Part shown: positions 45,632 through 54,078 of the stretch, piece after piece
Numbering within the stretch: the first letter of the stretch is position 1
Layout of the letters: every line of letters begins with the position of its first letter
NCBI RefSeq assembly: GCF_017874425.1
Contig: NZ_JAGGLL010000005.1
Coordinates: 62,001 to 126,000, forward strand
Direction: 5' to 3'
Length of the DNA stretch: 64,000 nt
Source: Clostridium punense
GTDB taxonomy: Bacteria > Bacillota > Clostridia > Clostridiales > Clostridiaceae
Translations under genes and position numbers: made by a program
Notes under the pieces: generated by a model
Databases searched by the model: none
Told to the model about the DNA's origin: nothing
What the model saw: the letters and a program-made list of their open reading frames with translations, nothing else

Positions 45632-46930
45632 TTATTTTCCTCCTGGAATTAAAGTTAAAATTTCTTTTATTGGCATGCAATACTCTTTAGCTTCAAGAGC
45701 TCTATCATTTTCAAGGATAGATTTTGCAGTGTTAACCATTGCTGGGTAAGCACTTCTGATTAAGTGGTTAGCGTAAATTACAACACTTGCACCTGCTTCG
45801 TATAGCTCTTTTTCAGTCATATGAGAGTAAGAAGTTGGTACAACTACCACTGGAACCTTTTTCTCAAATTGATTGAAGATTGAAAGGAATTCAACGATTT
45901 CTTTTCCATCCTTTTGTTGGCTATGGATCATGATTCCATCTGCTCCTGCTTCAACGTAAGCTTTAGCTCTAGCTATAGCATCATCCATTCCAGCTTTTAA
46001 AATTAAGCTTTCAATTCTTGCAATAATCATAAAATCATTTGTAACTCTAGCAGCTCTTCCTGATCTAATCTTATCGCAGAAGTTTTCTATAGTATCTTGA
46101 GTTTGCTCTACATCTGTACCAAATAGTGAGTTTTTCTTAAGTCCAACTTTATCTTCTATGATAATAGCTGAAACTCCTAATCTCTCTAAAGTTTTAACTG
46201 TGTAAACAAAGTGCTCAATCTTTCCGCCTGTGTCACCATCTAAAATAATAGGTTTAGTTGTAACTTCTAATATATCATTAATAGTATTAAGTCTTGAAGT
46301 TAAGTCAACAAGCTCTATATCTGGCTTTCCTTTAGCTGTAGAGTCACATAGCGAGCTAATCCACATACCATCAAACTCTTTAATTTTTCCGTCTTTTTCT
46401 ATTTTAGTTTTCTCAGCAATAAGTCCAGTAAGACCATTGTGAGCTTCCATAATTCTAACTACTGGCTTGCTTCCTATTAATTTTTTAAGCTTTTTCATTC
46501 TGTTAGCTGGAGTTGTTCCAATTAGGTTAATAGTTTCGTCAAGTTTAGAAATTGAAACCCCATCAGTGTACTTAACTTCTACTAATTCTCCGCCCCACTG
46601 TTTTAAAGTTTCAATAACTCTTTCTCTTAAGTTCTTTTGAAGACCTTCTTTCCAGTCATCTCCATGAACTACGTAGTCAGGCTTTATTTTTAATAAGTTA
46701 GCTACCTGGTCTAATTCATCTTGTGGAACTACCTCTGATACACCTTTAATATTTTCTACAATAACTTTTCTTTCATTGTAGCTTAAAAGTGGTGTTCTCC
46801 AATATTCTGATATTACATCATCTGTATGAAGTCCTATTATAACTTCCCCTAATTTTCTTCCCTCTTCAATAACATTTAAGTGCCCATGATGGATTAAATC
46901 TGCACTCATTGCTATGTATACTTTTTTCAT
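45632..46930 (-). CDS. pepM: phosphoenolpyruvate mutase fused to a cytidylyltransferase-like domain
   Basis: 432 residues. Residues 1-130 are a nucleotidyltransferase of the glycerol-3-phosphate cytidylyltransferase type (HHGH at 14-17, ISKLDE). Residues ~150-432 are a PEP mutase/isocitrate lyase barrel with DGDTGG (231-236) and the diagnostic EDKVGLKKNS (259-268) that separates true PEP mutases from lyases. It forms the C-P bond from PEP, the first step to 2-aminoethylphosphonate. The ribosome site is weak and the leader is filled by the structured RNA copy B. First gene of the three-gene operon. Confidence 0.94.
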   Translation of the reverse strand: MKKVYIAMSADLIHHGHLNVIEEGRKLGEVIIGLHTDDVISEYWRTPLLSYNERKVIVENIKGVSEVVPQDELDQVANLLKIKPDYVVHGDDWKEGLQKNLRERVIETLKQWGGELVEVKYTDGVSISKLDETINLIGTTPANRMKKLKKLIGSKPVVRIMEAHNGLTGLIAEKTKIEKDGKIKEFDGMWISSLCDSTAKGKPDIELVDLTSRLNTINDILEVTTKPIILDGDTGGKIEHFVYTVKTLERLGVSAIIIEDKVGLKKNSLFGTDVEQTQDTIENFCDKIRSGRAARVTNDFMIIARIESLILKAGMDDAIARAKAYVEAGADGIMIHSQQKDGKEIVEFLSIFNQFEKKVPVVVVPTSYSHMTEKELYEAGASVVIYANHLIRSAYPAMVNTAKSILENDRALEAKEYCMPIKEILTLIPGGK

Positions 46931-46936
46931 CTCAAT

Positions 46937-47228
46937 TCCGTTGTATAAAATCTACTAAAACCTAATACTTAGAGATTTATTCCTTATTCAACGCAACCTG
47001 TTTTATCATAAGACTACTCCAGTTTGATATGTTGCTCCAAAGGCTTAAACTCCCGCACAACGCACGGTACATATACAAGTTTACTTTTAAGTGCAATATC
47101 TTGTATTAACTTACTTTGCTTGGTTCTCGCTAACTACTTACGCAAGTAGCCTTATTTAAACACTAACACCCTCAAGGTTCTACCCTATGATTACATCACT
47201 TTCGCAATGTCTGGGATTCACAATAGCT
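46937..47228 (-). ncRNA. structured leader RNA, copy B (riboswitch-like)
   Basis: About 292 nt aligned with copy A at 31735. The GAAA-capped stem (47193-47210) and the block CATAGGGTAGAACC are identical. Stem ATACAAG/CTTGTAT (47073-47106) and stem-loop CCGTGC-GTT-GTGCGG (47053-47067) keep pairing with different bases than in A. A hairpin CTACTT-GCGT-AAGTAG is extra in B. CAACGGA lies 6 nt from the pepM ATG and can pair with CGTTG in the last segment or in the stem-loop. Probably controls translation or transcription of pepM. Confidence 0.72.
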
Positions 47229-47408
47229 ATTAATATTATAACCAAAATAAGCTTAAATGTACCTATTAATACTAGTTTTTATCTATTTTCTATAGATTAA
47301 ATACAACAGTTCACCTCCTCCATTATAATATATTTATATAAGAAAGCACCTTTTACAATATAGAAATAAGTAGACAAATGTGCTTTCCTTAAAATACTTA
47401 GTTATTTT

Positions 47409-47571
47409 TAGGCATCTGAAAATAAATAACAAGTCCAAGATGTGAAGTATATTTTGAGATAGACAAGGAAACAGGTTCCGCAGATAGTGTAGCTATCTAA
47501 GGGTTCTGTTGACGCAGTATATCACAAAATAGACGAACAGATTGACTTATTTATTTTTTGAAGATGCCTTA
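47409..47571 (-). repeat. MITE family 1, 163-bp class
   Basis: A full copy in the same orientation as 8938 and 19021. Its right edge (..GATGCCTTA) supplies the stop codon of the 47569 gene. Confidence 0.9.
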
Positions 47572-48513
47572 TACAAGTAAGGGTTCTATTTCCCTCTTCA
47601 CATAGTAGTACTGCTTTAAATTATCAATTTCTGCAAAGACAATGTTGGGCACATATTCATAGTGAACCTTAAAGGTCTCAGCTACGTCTAATAACATGTA
47701 TTCATAGTTTACATAAGGGTTTGTTCCCTGGGAAAATCTATGCATCATCTTCTCAAAAACCATCTTAGATATTTTGGTAACTCCAATTAACTCTCCATGA
47801 ATTTTATTTAAATGATGAATGTCCTTAGAGATGTTATGAATATAATCATTTTTTGTCTCCACATATATTTCATCATCTCTATCACTTAAGTTAGTTATGG
47901 TTACACAATTCTTACTTCTATTACTAATTAAAACATCTAGTAATTTTTCTTCAAAAACTATATCTCCTTCTAGAAGTATAAAATCTGAAGTTATATAATC
48001 CTTGGCCACAGACAGTGAATACATGGTGCCTGTTTTCTCATAATCAGGATTTTCTAAAAGCACTACATTGCGTTCTAGCAAATACTCGTACTTTTCCTTA
48101 TTATACCCACAGATTAATATAATATTTTCAATGCCTTTTTTTCTTAGAAGTCTTATGGTTCTTTCTATTAAAGGTTCATCCTTAACACTAAGAACTCCCA
48201 CAGTTTCTCTAAGTTCTTCATTTTTTCCTGCAAGTAAAATTACAGCCAATTCAATTTTTGAATCACTTTTCCCAAGATCAATTTTTCTACGCTGAGTACT
48301 ATGTAACTCCGTCTCTAGGTATTCCATTCCCTTATCTTTAAGAATATATCTATACCTATTTCCTTCTTTATGAACTTGAATATAATCCTTTATTAAAAGG
48401 TCTTTTATCAAGTAATTCACCTTTCCAACGGATATATTCAAAGCCTTAGCTATATGTCCTTGAGTTGTGCTACTATTATTGCTAATAAATTGCAGTATTT
48501 CCGTTTCAATCAC
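47569..48513 (-). CDS. winged-helix / nucleotidyltransferase two-domain protein
   Basis: About 314 residues. Residues 1-70 are a winged helix-turn-helix (GHIAKALNISVGKVNYLIKD). The rest is a nucleotidyltransferase-like domain (VILLAGKNEELRETVGVLSV, GTMYSLSVAKDYI, EGDI). It aligns with residues 1-330 of the LicA fusion at 32112 and lacks the kinase. The loop GxGTR is absent in both, so catalytic activity is uncertain; the domain might sense a nucleotide. A GTG start at 48513 follows AGGTGAT. A TTCA-N5-TGAA palindrome lies 20 bp upstream. Confidence 0.78.
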   Translation of the reverse strand: MIETEILQFISNNSSTTQGHIAKALNISVGKVNYLIKDLLIKDYIQVHKEGNRYRYILKDKGMEYLETELHSTQRRKIDLGKSDSKIELAVILLAGKNEELRETVGVLSVKDEPLIERTIRLLRKKGIENIILICGYNKEKYEYLLERNVVLLENPDYEKTGTMYSLSVAKDYITSDFILLEGDIVFEEKLLDVLISNRSKNCVTITNLSDRDDEIYVETKNDYIHNISKDIHHLNKIHGELIGVTKISKMVFEKMMHRFSQGTNPYVNYEYMLLDVAETFKVHYEYVPNIVFAEIDNLKQYYYVKREIEPLLV

Positions 48514-48532
48514 AGTTACATCACCTAAACTC

Positions 48533-48547
48533 ATTCAAAATTTGAAT
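48533..48547. promoter_or_regulatory. candidate operator ATTCA-N5-TGAAT
   Basis: A perfect 15-bp palindrome (ATTCAAAATTTGAAT) upstream of the GTG start of the wHTH gene, matching the symmetrical site at 33973-33987. Confidence 0.5.
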
Positions 48548-48680
48548 CATGTATAAATTATAGTACAGGCTTATCCATAAAGCAATGAATTTTTATAGAT
48601 TTTACATTTACTTCATAACTTAATATCACCTTTAAAATTAAAATAACTGTGATCATAAGTCTTTCTGACAGCAGTTATTA

Positions 48681-48803
48681 TTAATTCTTATATTTATTAA
48701 ATTTATTCCTATGAATATCATCTAAAAGTCCAGTTCTAATAAAGCATTTACCAAATGCATATGCTAAATTTTCACTATAAGGTGGTAGTAATTTTAAGCT
48801 TTA
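48681..48803 (-). pseudogene. remnant reading frame of unknown origin
   Basis: About 40 codons (reads LPPYSENLAYAFGKCFIRTG.. and ends DIHRNKFNKYKN) with protein-like composition, a stop at 48681 and a stop upstream, without start or ribosome site. Probably the 3' end of a decayed gene in the 550-bp gap 48514-49061. Identity unknown. Confidence 0.35.
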
Positions 48804-49061
48804 TTATATCTTTGTATATATTTTTAACGCAGGCTTACTTTATATAACCCCCTTCATACCTATGTTTAAAATGTAGAAATAATATGGTAACTTGTGTATA
48901 ATGAACTTATGTTTTACCACAATAGATATTTCTCTTAAAGCTACAGTAGACGAATAGCTTTAAGCTTTTCTTCATATAACTAAGCTTACAAATTCTATAA
49001 AACTGGGTAACTTGCTTTTTTAAATAGCAAAATAACTACATAAACATAAGGGGTGAAAAAA

Positions 49062-49994
49062 ATGAAGGAAGATTTTTCAAAGCTTTTTCCTGATGATAGG
49101 GAAGAGCATACAAATGAAACTGTATTAAGGCAATCTCAATTAATTATGCTTAGAATGTTAAAAATAGTAGATTATATATGTGAAAAAAATTCTATAGATT
49201 ACTGGCTAGACTCAGGAACGCTTTTAGGAGCTGTTCGCCATGGAGGTTTTATTCCTTGGGATGATGATATAGACATTGCTATGCCAAGGGAACATTATGA
49301 AAGGTTTATTGAAATTATAGAACAAGAGCTTCCTGAGGATCTTTACTTTAAATGTTATGATACCACTGAAAATCCAAAGCACACTTGGGGGAATGTAATA
49401 GATACAAAATCTCGCATTATTGAAAAAGGTGCAGAGGATCATATTAGTGGTCTTTACATTGATATATTTCCTTTTGACAGCTATAGTGATAACTTCTTTA
49501 AAAGAAACTTTTCAGAGAAGCTTCATAAGCATCTTTTCATAAAGTCCTTTTTAGTGAACGCACCTTTAAAGAAACCTTTTTTTAAAGGAAGTAACTTGCC
49601 TAAAAACATAGTTAGACTACTTAGTAGACTTACAATTATATTTTCTATTTTAAATCATAAAAAGATATATAACTTAAGCCTTAAGTCAAGAGAACAAAGA
49701 ATAAATTCCATGAAGAATAATCCTAAAACCAATTATGGCTATGGAACAGATATCTTAAATTGGGACAAGGTATATGATTCTGAAGTAATATATCCTCTTA
49801 AGAAAATGAAGTTTGAAGATGGAGAGTTTTCTGTTCCAAACAATTGTCATAGCTTTTTAGTTACTCAGTATGGAGGTAGCTACATGACTCCTCCCCCTGA
49901 ATATAATAGGTACACTCATTTTAATCATGTGGAGCCTATTGCCTACAATAAACCATGTGTAAATAATGAGGAAAAACAATTTGTTACTAAATAA
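49062..49994 (+). CDS. LicD family phosphotransferase
   Basis: About 310 residues. The LicD signature is clear: IDYWLDSGTLLGAVRHGGFI followed by PWDDDIDIAMPREHYE, the DDD metal site of the nucleotidyltransferase fold. LicD proteins transfer phosphocholine (or another phospho-substituent such as 2-aminoethylphosphonate) from the CDP/CMP donor to a surface glycan. It completes the Lic route with LicA (32112) and LicC (31033, 42244). ATG 49062 is preferred over GTG 49053 by spacing to AAGGGG. It is one of few plus-strand genes here, with its own terminator. Confidence 0.9.
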   Translation: MKEDFSKLFPDDREEHTNETVLRQSQLIMLRMLKIVDYICEKNSIDYWLDSGTLLGAVRHGGFIPWDDDIDIAMPREHYERFIEIIEQELPEDLYFKCYDTTENPKHTWGNVIDTKSRIIEKGAEDHISGLYIDIFPFDSYSDNFFKRNFSEKLHKHLFIKSFLVNAPLKKPFFKGSNLPKNIVRLLSRLTIIFSILNHKKIYNLSLKSREQRINSMKNNPKTNYGYGTDILNWDKVYDSEVIYPLKKMKFEDGEFSVPNNCHSFLVTQYGGSYMTPPPEYNRYTHFNHVEPIAYNKPCVNNEEKQFVTK

Positions 49995-49996
49995 AA

Positions 49997-50023
49997 AACT
50001 CGGGATGCAAATCCCGAGTTTTA
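49997..50023 (+). terminator. Rho-independent terminator of licD
   Basis: AACTCGGGAT-gcaa-ATCCCGAGTT followed by TTATTATT. Confidence 0.9.
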
Positions 50024-50079
50024 TTATTTGGACATCATAATTTTAAATAATTATTGAATTACTAAATCAATCTCATTGT

Positions 50080-50126
50080 GACAAAAACCGCGTACCCCAG
50101 GGGTTTCCGTGGGAACCCTGGGGTTA
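50080..50126 (+). repeat. REP-like palindrome with GACA tag
   Basis: GACAAAAACCGCGTACCCCA with GGGGT completes the palindrome core, followed by a second degenerate half (GGAACCCTGGGGTT). It lies between licD and the Uma2 gene. The tag CGACARAAWCCGC precedes the palindrome here and at 50737, 53378, 54078 and 55989. Confidence 0.75.
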
Positions 50127-50142
50127 ATATAATATAAATCAG

Positions 50143-50706
50143 CTAAAATTCAAAGATATCCTTTAACCCTAATTTTAACTCTGCAAAAGTAGCAGCTTCA
50201 AGCACTTCTTCATTTTTATATACTGCAAACTGTTCATATAATCCATTTTCATTTAACTTATATATTGAAATGGTTCTTATCTTAGGATTCACTATCCAAT
50301 ATTCTTTTACACCAAAGTTTTGATATAAATTCATCTTTGTTATTAAATCATGAGCTTCATTTGATGGACTTAATATTTCTACAATTAAATTAGGTACTCC
50401 TACATAGTTTTGATCGTTAAGTCCTGTGGTATCACAAATAACACTTATATCTGGAATAACCTTTCTTGGATATGTTTCCTTTTCATTTTTCAGTATAATA
50501 TCAAAAGGAGCAATATAAGGCTTACATGCACTATTTTTAAAGAACATATTAAATTCTGTGGCTATATTTATAGCTACAACTTGATGTATTCTTGAAGGTG
50601 ATGCTTGATAATAAACAACTCCATCAATATACTCTAATAATTCTTCTATACTATTATCAAGGTTTAAAAATTCTTCATAAGTTATATGTTTCTTTTCAGC
50701 TAGCAT
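50143..50706 (-). CDS. Uma2 family endonuclease-like protein
   Basis: About 187 residues of the Uma2 (DUF820) family with a PD-(D/E)XK nuclease-like fold: YEEFLNL start, EYIDGVVY, PDISVICD and LIVEILSPSN carrying the conserved acidic residues, then YWIVNP. Function in the cell is unknown; the family is often mobile and highly copied. AAGGGAG precedes ATG 50706. It is bracketed by direct REP copies at 50080 and 50737 inside a polysaccharide locus, suggesting later arrival. Confidence 0.85.
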   Translation of the reverse strand: MLAEKKHITYEEFLNLDNSIEELLEYIDGVVYYQASPSRIHQVVAINIATEFNMFFKNSACKPYIAPFDIILKNEKETYPRKVIPDISVICDTTGLNDQNYVGVPNLIVEILSPSNEAHDLITKMNLYQNFGVKEYWIVNPKIRTISIYKLNENGLYEQFAVYKNEEVLEAATFAELKLGLKDIFEF

Positions 50707-50736
50707 TAAAATCACTCCCTTACTTAAATTTAATTT

Positions 50737-50768
50737 CGACAAAAACCGCGCACCCCAGGGGTATGCGG
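50737..50768 (-). repeat. REP-like palindrome serving as terminator of epsG-like gene
   Basis: CGACAAAAACCGCGCACCCC and GGGGTATGCGG. It abuts the stop codon of the 50769 gene. On the minus strand it is a GC-rich stem followed by GGTTTTTG, a usable intrinsic terminator. Confidence 0.75.
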
Positions 50769-51902
50769 TTAATGTTCCTTAAAATCCCACAAACGATCTT
50801 TATTAAATATTGTAACATAAGGATAGTTAACTACATTAACGTGATCCTTATAATATCCTTCATCAAGGAAAGCATTTAAGGTTTTAATTAAAAGTACAGC
50901 AACTATTGCCATAGACATTCCATAGAGCTGTAAAGCCTTAAACTTCTTATTATCTCTTAATAGGTTCATCACCACATTAGGTATTAAAATAACCTCAAAA
51001 ATCTTAAAGTATAAGGTTATTCTAGTGGATATGGTCATACTCTTCATAGTAAGAAGATATAAAACAAAGCTAAATATATAAATCTTTTTAAAGAAAATTA
51101 AATCCTTATCTTCCTTCTCTCCAAAGGAATAAAACAGCACAAGAGCAAGTATTGTGAATCTATTTATAAAGGACATCATAGATGCTCTTCCATCAGTAAG
51201 ATACATAGATAACTTATCTGCTAGGAACCCTGGCATTAAATTAATTATAGCCACATCAAAATTAAAATATATAATTAAAATAGCAAGAATACCTAAAGCG
51301 CAATAAAACTTGTAGTTATCTCCTAACTTATCTAAAACAAAAACCATCAAAGTAACCAAGATAGATACATGTATGGTAGCTGTTAATAAAACTAGCAGAA
51401 CAAATTCCTTATATTTCTTTCTTTTGTATAACTGGATTCCAATGCCCACAAATATGGCAATAGCTAAGCCTTGTCTCATTCCACTTAATACATAAACTAA
51501 ATAGTAAAGCACATAAAAAACAGAAAAGGCTGTAATTGGAAGCTTTGCATTTTGTTTAATAAATTTGTAGAAAAGGTACATGGTTATAATTCCTGAAACT
51601 CCACAAAAAACTTCAAAGTTTAAGTGAAGAGTTTTAAAAATAGCCATAAAAAGTACATAACCAAACTCTACATCACTATTGGTGGCAAAAATTTCTCCAA
51701 AGCTTGATACTCCTAAAAATGAAGGAGTCTTATCATAAATATCTACATAGGCAAAGTAATCTGTTCCTTGCCCAAATCTAAATACCGTAATCAAAGTAAC
51801 AATTAAAAACAAAGTCTCTAAGGATAAGTATTTAAAACTTTTTCCTCTATATTCAAAATAGGATAAAACACATAAACCTAAAAAAACTGCTATATAAAAC
51901 AT
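50769..51902 (-). CDS. EpsG family polysaccharide polymerase-like membrane protein
   Basis: A 377-residue protein with about ten to eleven membrane helices. The N-terminal pattern TLITVFRFGQGTDYFAYVDIYDK with the early D-Y-x2-Y is typical of EpsG proteins, followed by SGMRQGLAIAIF and a family-like C-terminus. EpsG-type proteins are thought to polymerise exopolysaccharide in Bacillus biofilm formation. It is co-directional with the GT4 gene 23 bp upstream. The coding region ends exactly at a REP palindrome. Confidence 0.83.
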   Translation of the reverse strand: MFYIAVFLGLCVLSYFEYRGKSFKYLSLETLFLIVTLITVFRFGQGTDYFAYVDIYDKTPSFLGVSSFGEIFATNSDVEFGYVLFMAIFKTLHLNFEVFCGVSGIITMYLFYKFIKQNAKLPITAFSVFYVLYYLVYVLSGMRQGLAIAIFVGIGIQLYKRKKYKEFVLLVLLTATIHVSILVTLMVFVLDKLGDNYKFYCALGILAILIIYFNFDVAIINLMPGFLADKLSMYLTDGRASMMSFINRFTILALVLFYSFGEKEDKDLIFFKKIYIFSFVLYLLTMKSMTISTRITLYFKIFEVILIPNVVMNLLRDNKKFKALQLYGMSMAIVAVLLIKTLNAFLDEGYYKDHVNVVNYPYVTIFNKDRLWDFKEH

Positions 51903-51925
51903 GAACTACCTCTCTTAAATTCACA

Positions 51926-53047
51926 TTATTGGTTTAAAACCTGGTTGTGAAGACGTAATATCTCCTCTAAAATTTCATCCATGGTGAACTTTTGTATCTT
52001 ATTATAAGATTCTTCTCCCATAGCTTTTAGCATTTGTTTATTATTATATAGATATTCGATAGCTTCAGCAGTTTTAACAGGGTCCCCTAAAGGTACTATT
52101 TTACCATTAACGCCATCTTCAATTAAATCTCTTATACCCCTTACATTAGTTCCAATCAAAGGCTTTTTACAAGCCATAACTTCCATTAAGTTCTTAGGTA
52201 ATCCTTCTCTATGAGATAGTAGTATAGCAACATCACTAGCATTTATAATTTCATTTACATCTTTTCTGAAACCTAAAATTTTAACATTGCTTAAAGCTCT
52301 CTTCTCTACTTCCCCTTTTATTTCTTCTAGAAGTTCTCCATCACCTATACAAACCGCCTTTATGTTTTCATGCTTAGACTTTAAAATTTCCATAGCATTT
52401 AAAAGCTGTATTTGATTTTTATTCTTATTGTGTTCTGCAATCATTACAACTACAAAATCTTCCTTTGATAGTCCTAATGAAGCCCTAACATGTAGTACTT
52501 CATGCTCTTCTAATACTTTAAACTTATCTAAATCTATACCTACTCCATTGATTTTAGCTAATTTCTTGCAAGAAAACTTTTTTGAAGCATTATAGTCTTC
52601 ATCATTTATGTTAATTAGCAAGTCTGTATATTTTGCTAGAATTTTTTCAATTGGGTAATATATGGCCCAATTCACTTTAGACGCACCTTCATAAAAATGG
52701 TACCCATGAGCGGTATACATTATTTTTAAGTTTGGAAATTTTAACTTCATTAATCTCACATAAGCTGCTACTATAGGTGTGTGAGCATGAATCACATCAT
52801 ACTGATTATTTCTTTGAAGCTCGCATAACTGCTTAAAAGCCTTTACATTATCCGTACTAAGAGGGTTTCTACTAAAAGGTACATCAAAAAATTCTATATC
52901 ATCTCTAACTCTTTCTTTATAAATGGCATGGCCTATTTTACAAGCGCAATCCACCTTATAGCCGTGGTCCACCAAGGCATTCATATGTGGTATGAAAAAA
53001 GTATTTACAGACCTGCTTGTATTAGTAACATATAGTATCTTCTTCAT
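51926..53047 (-). CDS. glycosyltransferase family 4
   Basis: A 373-residue GT-B enzyme: ILYVTNTSRSVNTFFIPHMNALVDHGY start, DVIHAHTPIVAAY acceptor domain, AEHNKNKNQIQLLNA donor domain and the GT4 glutamates in SHREGLPKNLMEVMACKKPLIGTN. This resembles EpsD/CapM-type enzymes of exopolysaccharide operons. It precedes the EpsG-like gene and would assemble the same repeat unit. The 350-bp leader 53048-53404 is AT-rich and shows only a hairpin (53350-53381) and a REP. Confidence 0.9.
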   Translation of the reverse strand: MKKILYVTNTSRSVNTFFIPHMNALVDHGYKVDCACKIGHAIYKERVRDDIEFFDVPFSRNPLSTDNVKAFKQLCELQRNNQYDVIHAHTPIVAAYVRLMKLKFPNLKIMYTAHGYHFYEGASKVNWAIYYPIEKILAKYTDLLININDEDYNASKKFSCKKLAKINGVGIDLDKFKVLEEHEVLHVRASLGLSKEDFVVVMIAEHNKNKNQIQLLNAMEILKSKHENIKAVCIGDGELLEEIKGEVEKRALSNVKILGFRKDVNEIINASDVAILLSHREGLPKNLMEVMACKKPLIGTNVRGIRDLIEDGVNGKIVPLGDPVKTAEAIEYLYNNKQMLKAMGEESYNKIQKFTMDEILEEILRLHNQVLNQ

Positions 53048-53349
53048 AAATTCACCTACATTTTGTATTATTAATTAGATATTTTATAGTATTACAAGTA
53101 AATCACTACTTATTGTTATGCTGCACAAAGGTTACAAGCTTATAAAAAAGTTCCGCAAACCCCTAAACAGCTCAAAAGTAATACTAATTTTACATATAGG
53201 TACCTATATAATAAAGTTCCTATGATTTAATACCTAATTTATGTTTATTATTTATACAATCATTTTTGAATATTCCTATACCTAATATATAATACCATAT
53301 TATTAATCTATATAAAACCTTTATTTGTAATATGGAAACAATGGAAAAA

Positions 53350-53381
53350 GTCGATACTTCAACCAAAATTGAAATATCGAC
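53350..53381. other. palindrome GTCGATA..TATCGAC
   Basis: GTCGATA-c-TTCAA and TTGAA-a-TATCGAC form a 12-bp stem with one mismatch. It ends at the CGAC tag of the adjacent REP, so it may belong to that element's end. Confidence 0.5.
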
Positions 53382-53404
53382 AAAATCCGCATACCCCTGG
53401 GGTG
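53378..53404. repeat. REP-like palindrome downstream of the RAYT gene
   Basis: CGACAAAATCCGCATACCCC then TGGGGTG. Together with 54078-54102 it brackets the transposase gene as a direct repeat. A half copy (GCACCCCAG on the minus strand) overlaps the last transposase codons. Confidence 0.75.
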
Positions 53405-53959
53405 TTACAGCTTCTTCTGGGGTGCCAAAACAAATTCCTTATAACGTTCTCTGCTATTTTTCTCATGGAAATAAGAAAGAATTTTATTACACTTGATTAG
53501 TTTTTCTTTTCTAAGGCCTATAATCATGCTATAGCTGCTCCACTCATAGTCTTCTGGTCTATTCACCATATTTGCTCTAACAGGATTTAGGTGGATATAC
53601 TGACTAGTTACAAGCATTTGCCCACAATTTTCTATTAAAGAAGAAAAATATCTATCTTGAAACAAGTGACCTACATAGTCATATTTACTGTTGAAATACT
53701 TTGCATATATAGAATTAACTCGTCCCACAAAATAACCTAGCTGTTTCTCCTTAGTTTCTACAAGCATATGTACATGATTTGTCATAAGGCAATAACATAT
53801 GACCTCATACATGTTCTCATAATATTCTATAGCTTGTTCAATTATAGATAAATATACTTGAAAATCCTGTTTATCTTTAAAAATATCATTTTTATGGTTT
53901 CCTCTTGCAGTTACATGATAAGCTGCTCCTGGATACCATACTCGTGGCTTGGTTCCCAT
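53405..53959 (-). CDS. REP-associated tyrosine transposase-like protein (Y1/HUH family)
   Basis: 184 residues of the IS200-like Y1 transposase fold: AAYHVTARGNHKNDIF, the HUH metal motif HVH at 62-64 in MTNHVHMLVE, and the probable catalytic tyrosine Tyr85 in VNSIYAKYFNSK followed by GHLFQDRY. The family (RAYTs) acts on single-stranded hairpin REP sequences and is domesticated in many bacteria. The gene is bracketed by the REP-like palindromes found across this window, which are therefore its likely substrates. Length fits a complete protein. Confidence 0.88.
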   Translation of the reverse strand: MGTKPRVWYPGAAYHVTARGNHKNDIFKDKQDFQVYLSIIEQAIEYYENMYEVICYCLMTNHVHMLVETKEKQLGYFVGRVNSIYAKYFNSKYDYVGHLFQDRYFSSLIENCGQMLVTSQYIHLNPVRANMVNRPEDYEWSSYSMIIGLRKEKLIKCNKILSYFHEKNSRERYKEFVLAPQKKL

Positions 53960-54019
53960 AAGTTCACATCCCTTTATAAACTATTCTAATCCTTACCACT
54001 TTTAATCTATTTATTCAAT

Positions 54020-54033
54020 ACACCCTGGGGTAA
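54020..54033. repeat. REP half-site
   Basis: A short fragment ACACCCTGGGGT near the RAYT start; a degenerate family member. Confidence 0.4.
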
Positions 54034-54044
54034 AAAAACGAAAA

Positions 54045-54078
54045 AAACTAGCCTCATTCATTTGAATAAGGCTAGTTC
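54045..54078 (-). terminator. terminator downstream of the AlbA-type ATPase gene
   Basis: AACTAGCCTCATTCA and TGAATAAGGCTAGTT stem; on the minus strand it is followed by seven T residues. Confidence 0.8.

Noticed and set aside
46937-47228. Known riboswitches (T-box, cobalamin, lysine, c-di-GMP, SAM) or a group I/II intron
   Set aside because: None of the signature sequences I know for these classes was found; the identity is therefore left open.
50410-50879. Plus-strand frames across the Uma2 and EpsG-like genes
   Set aside because: They are antisense shadows without ribosome sites.
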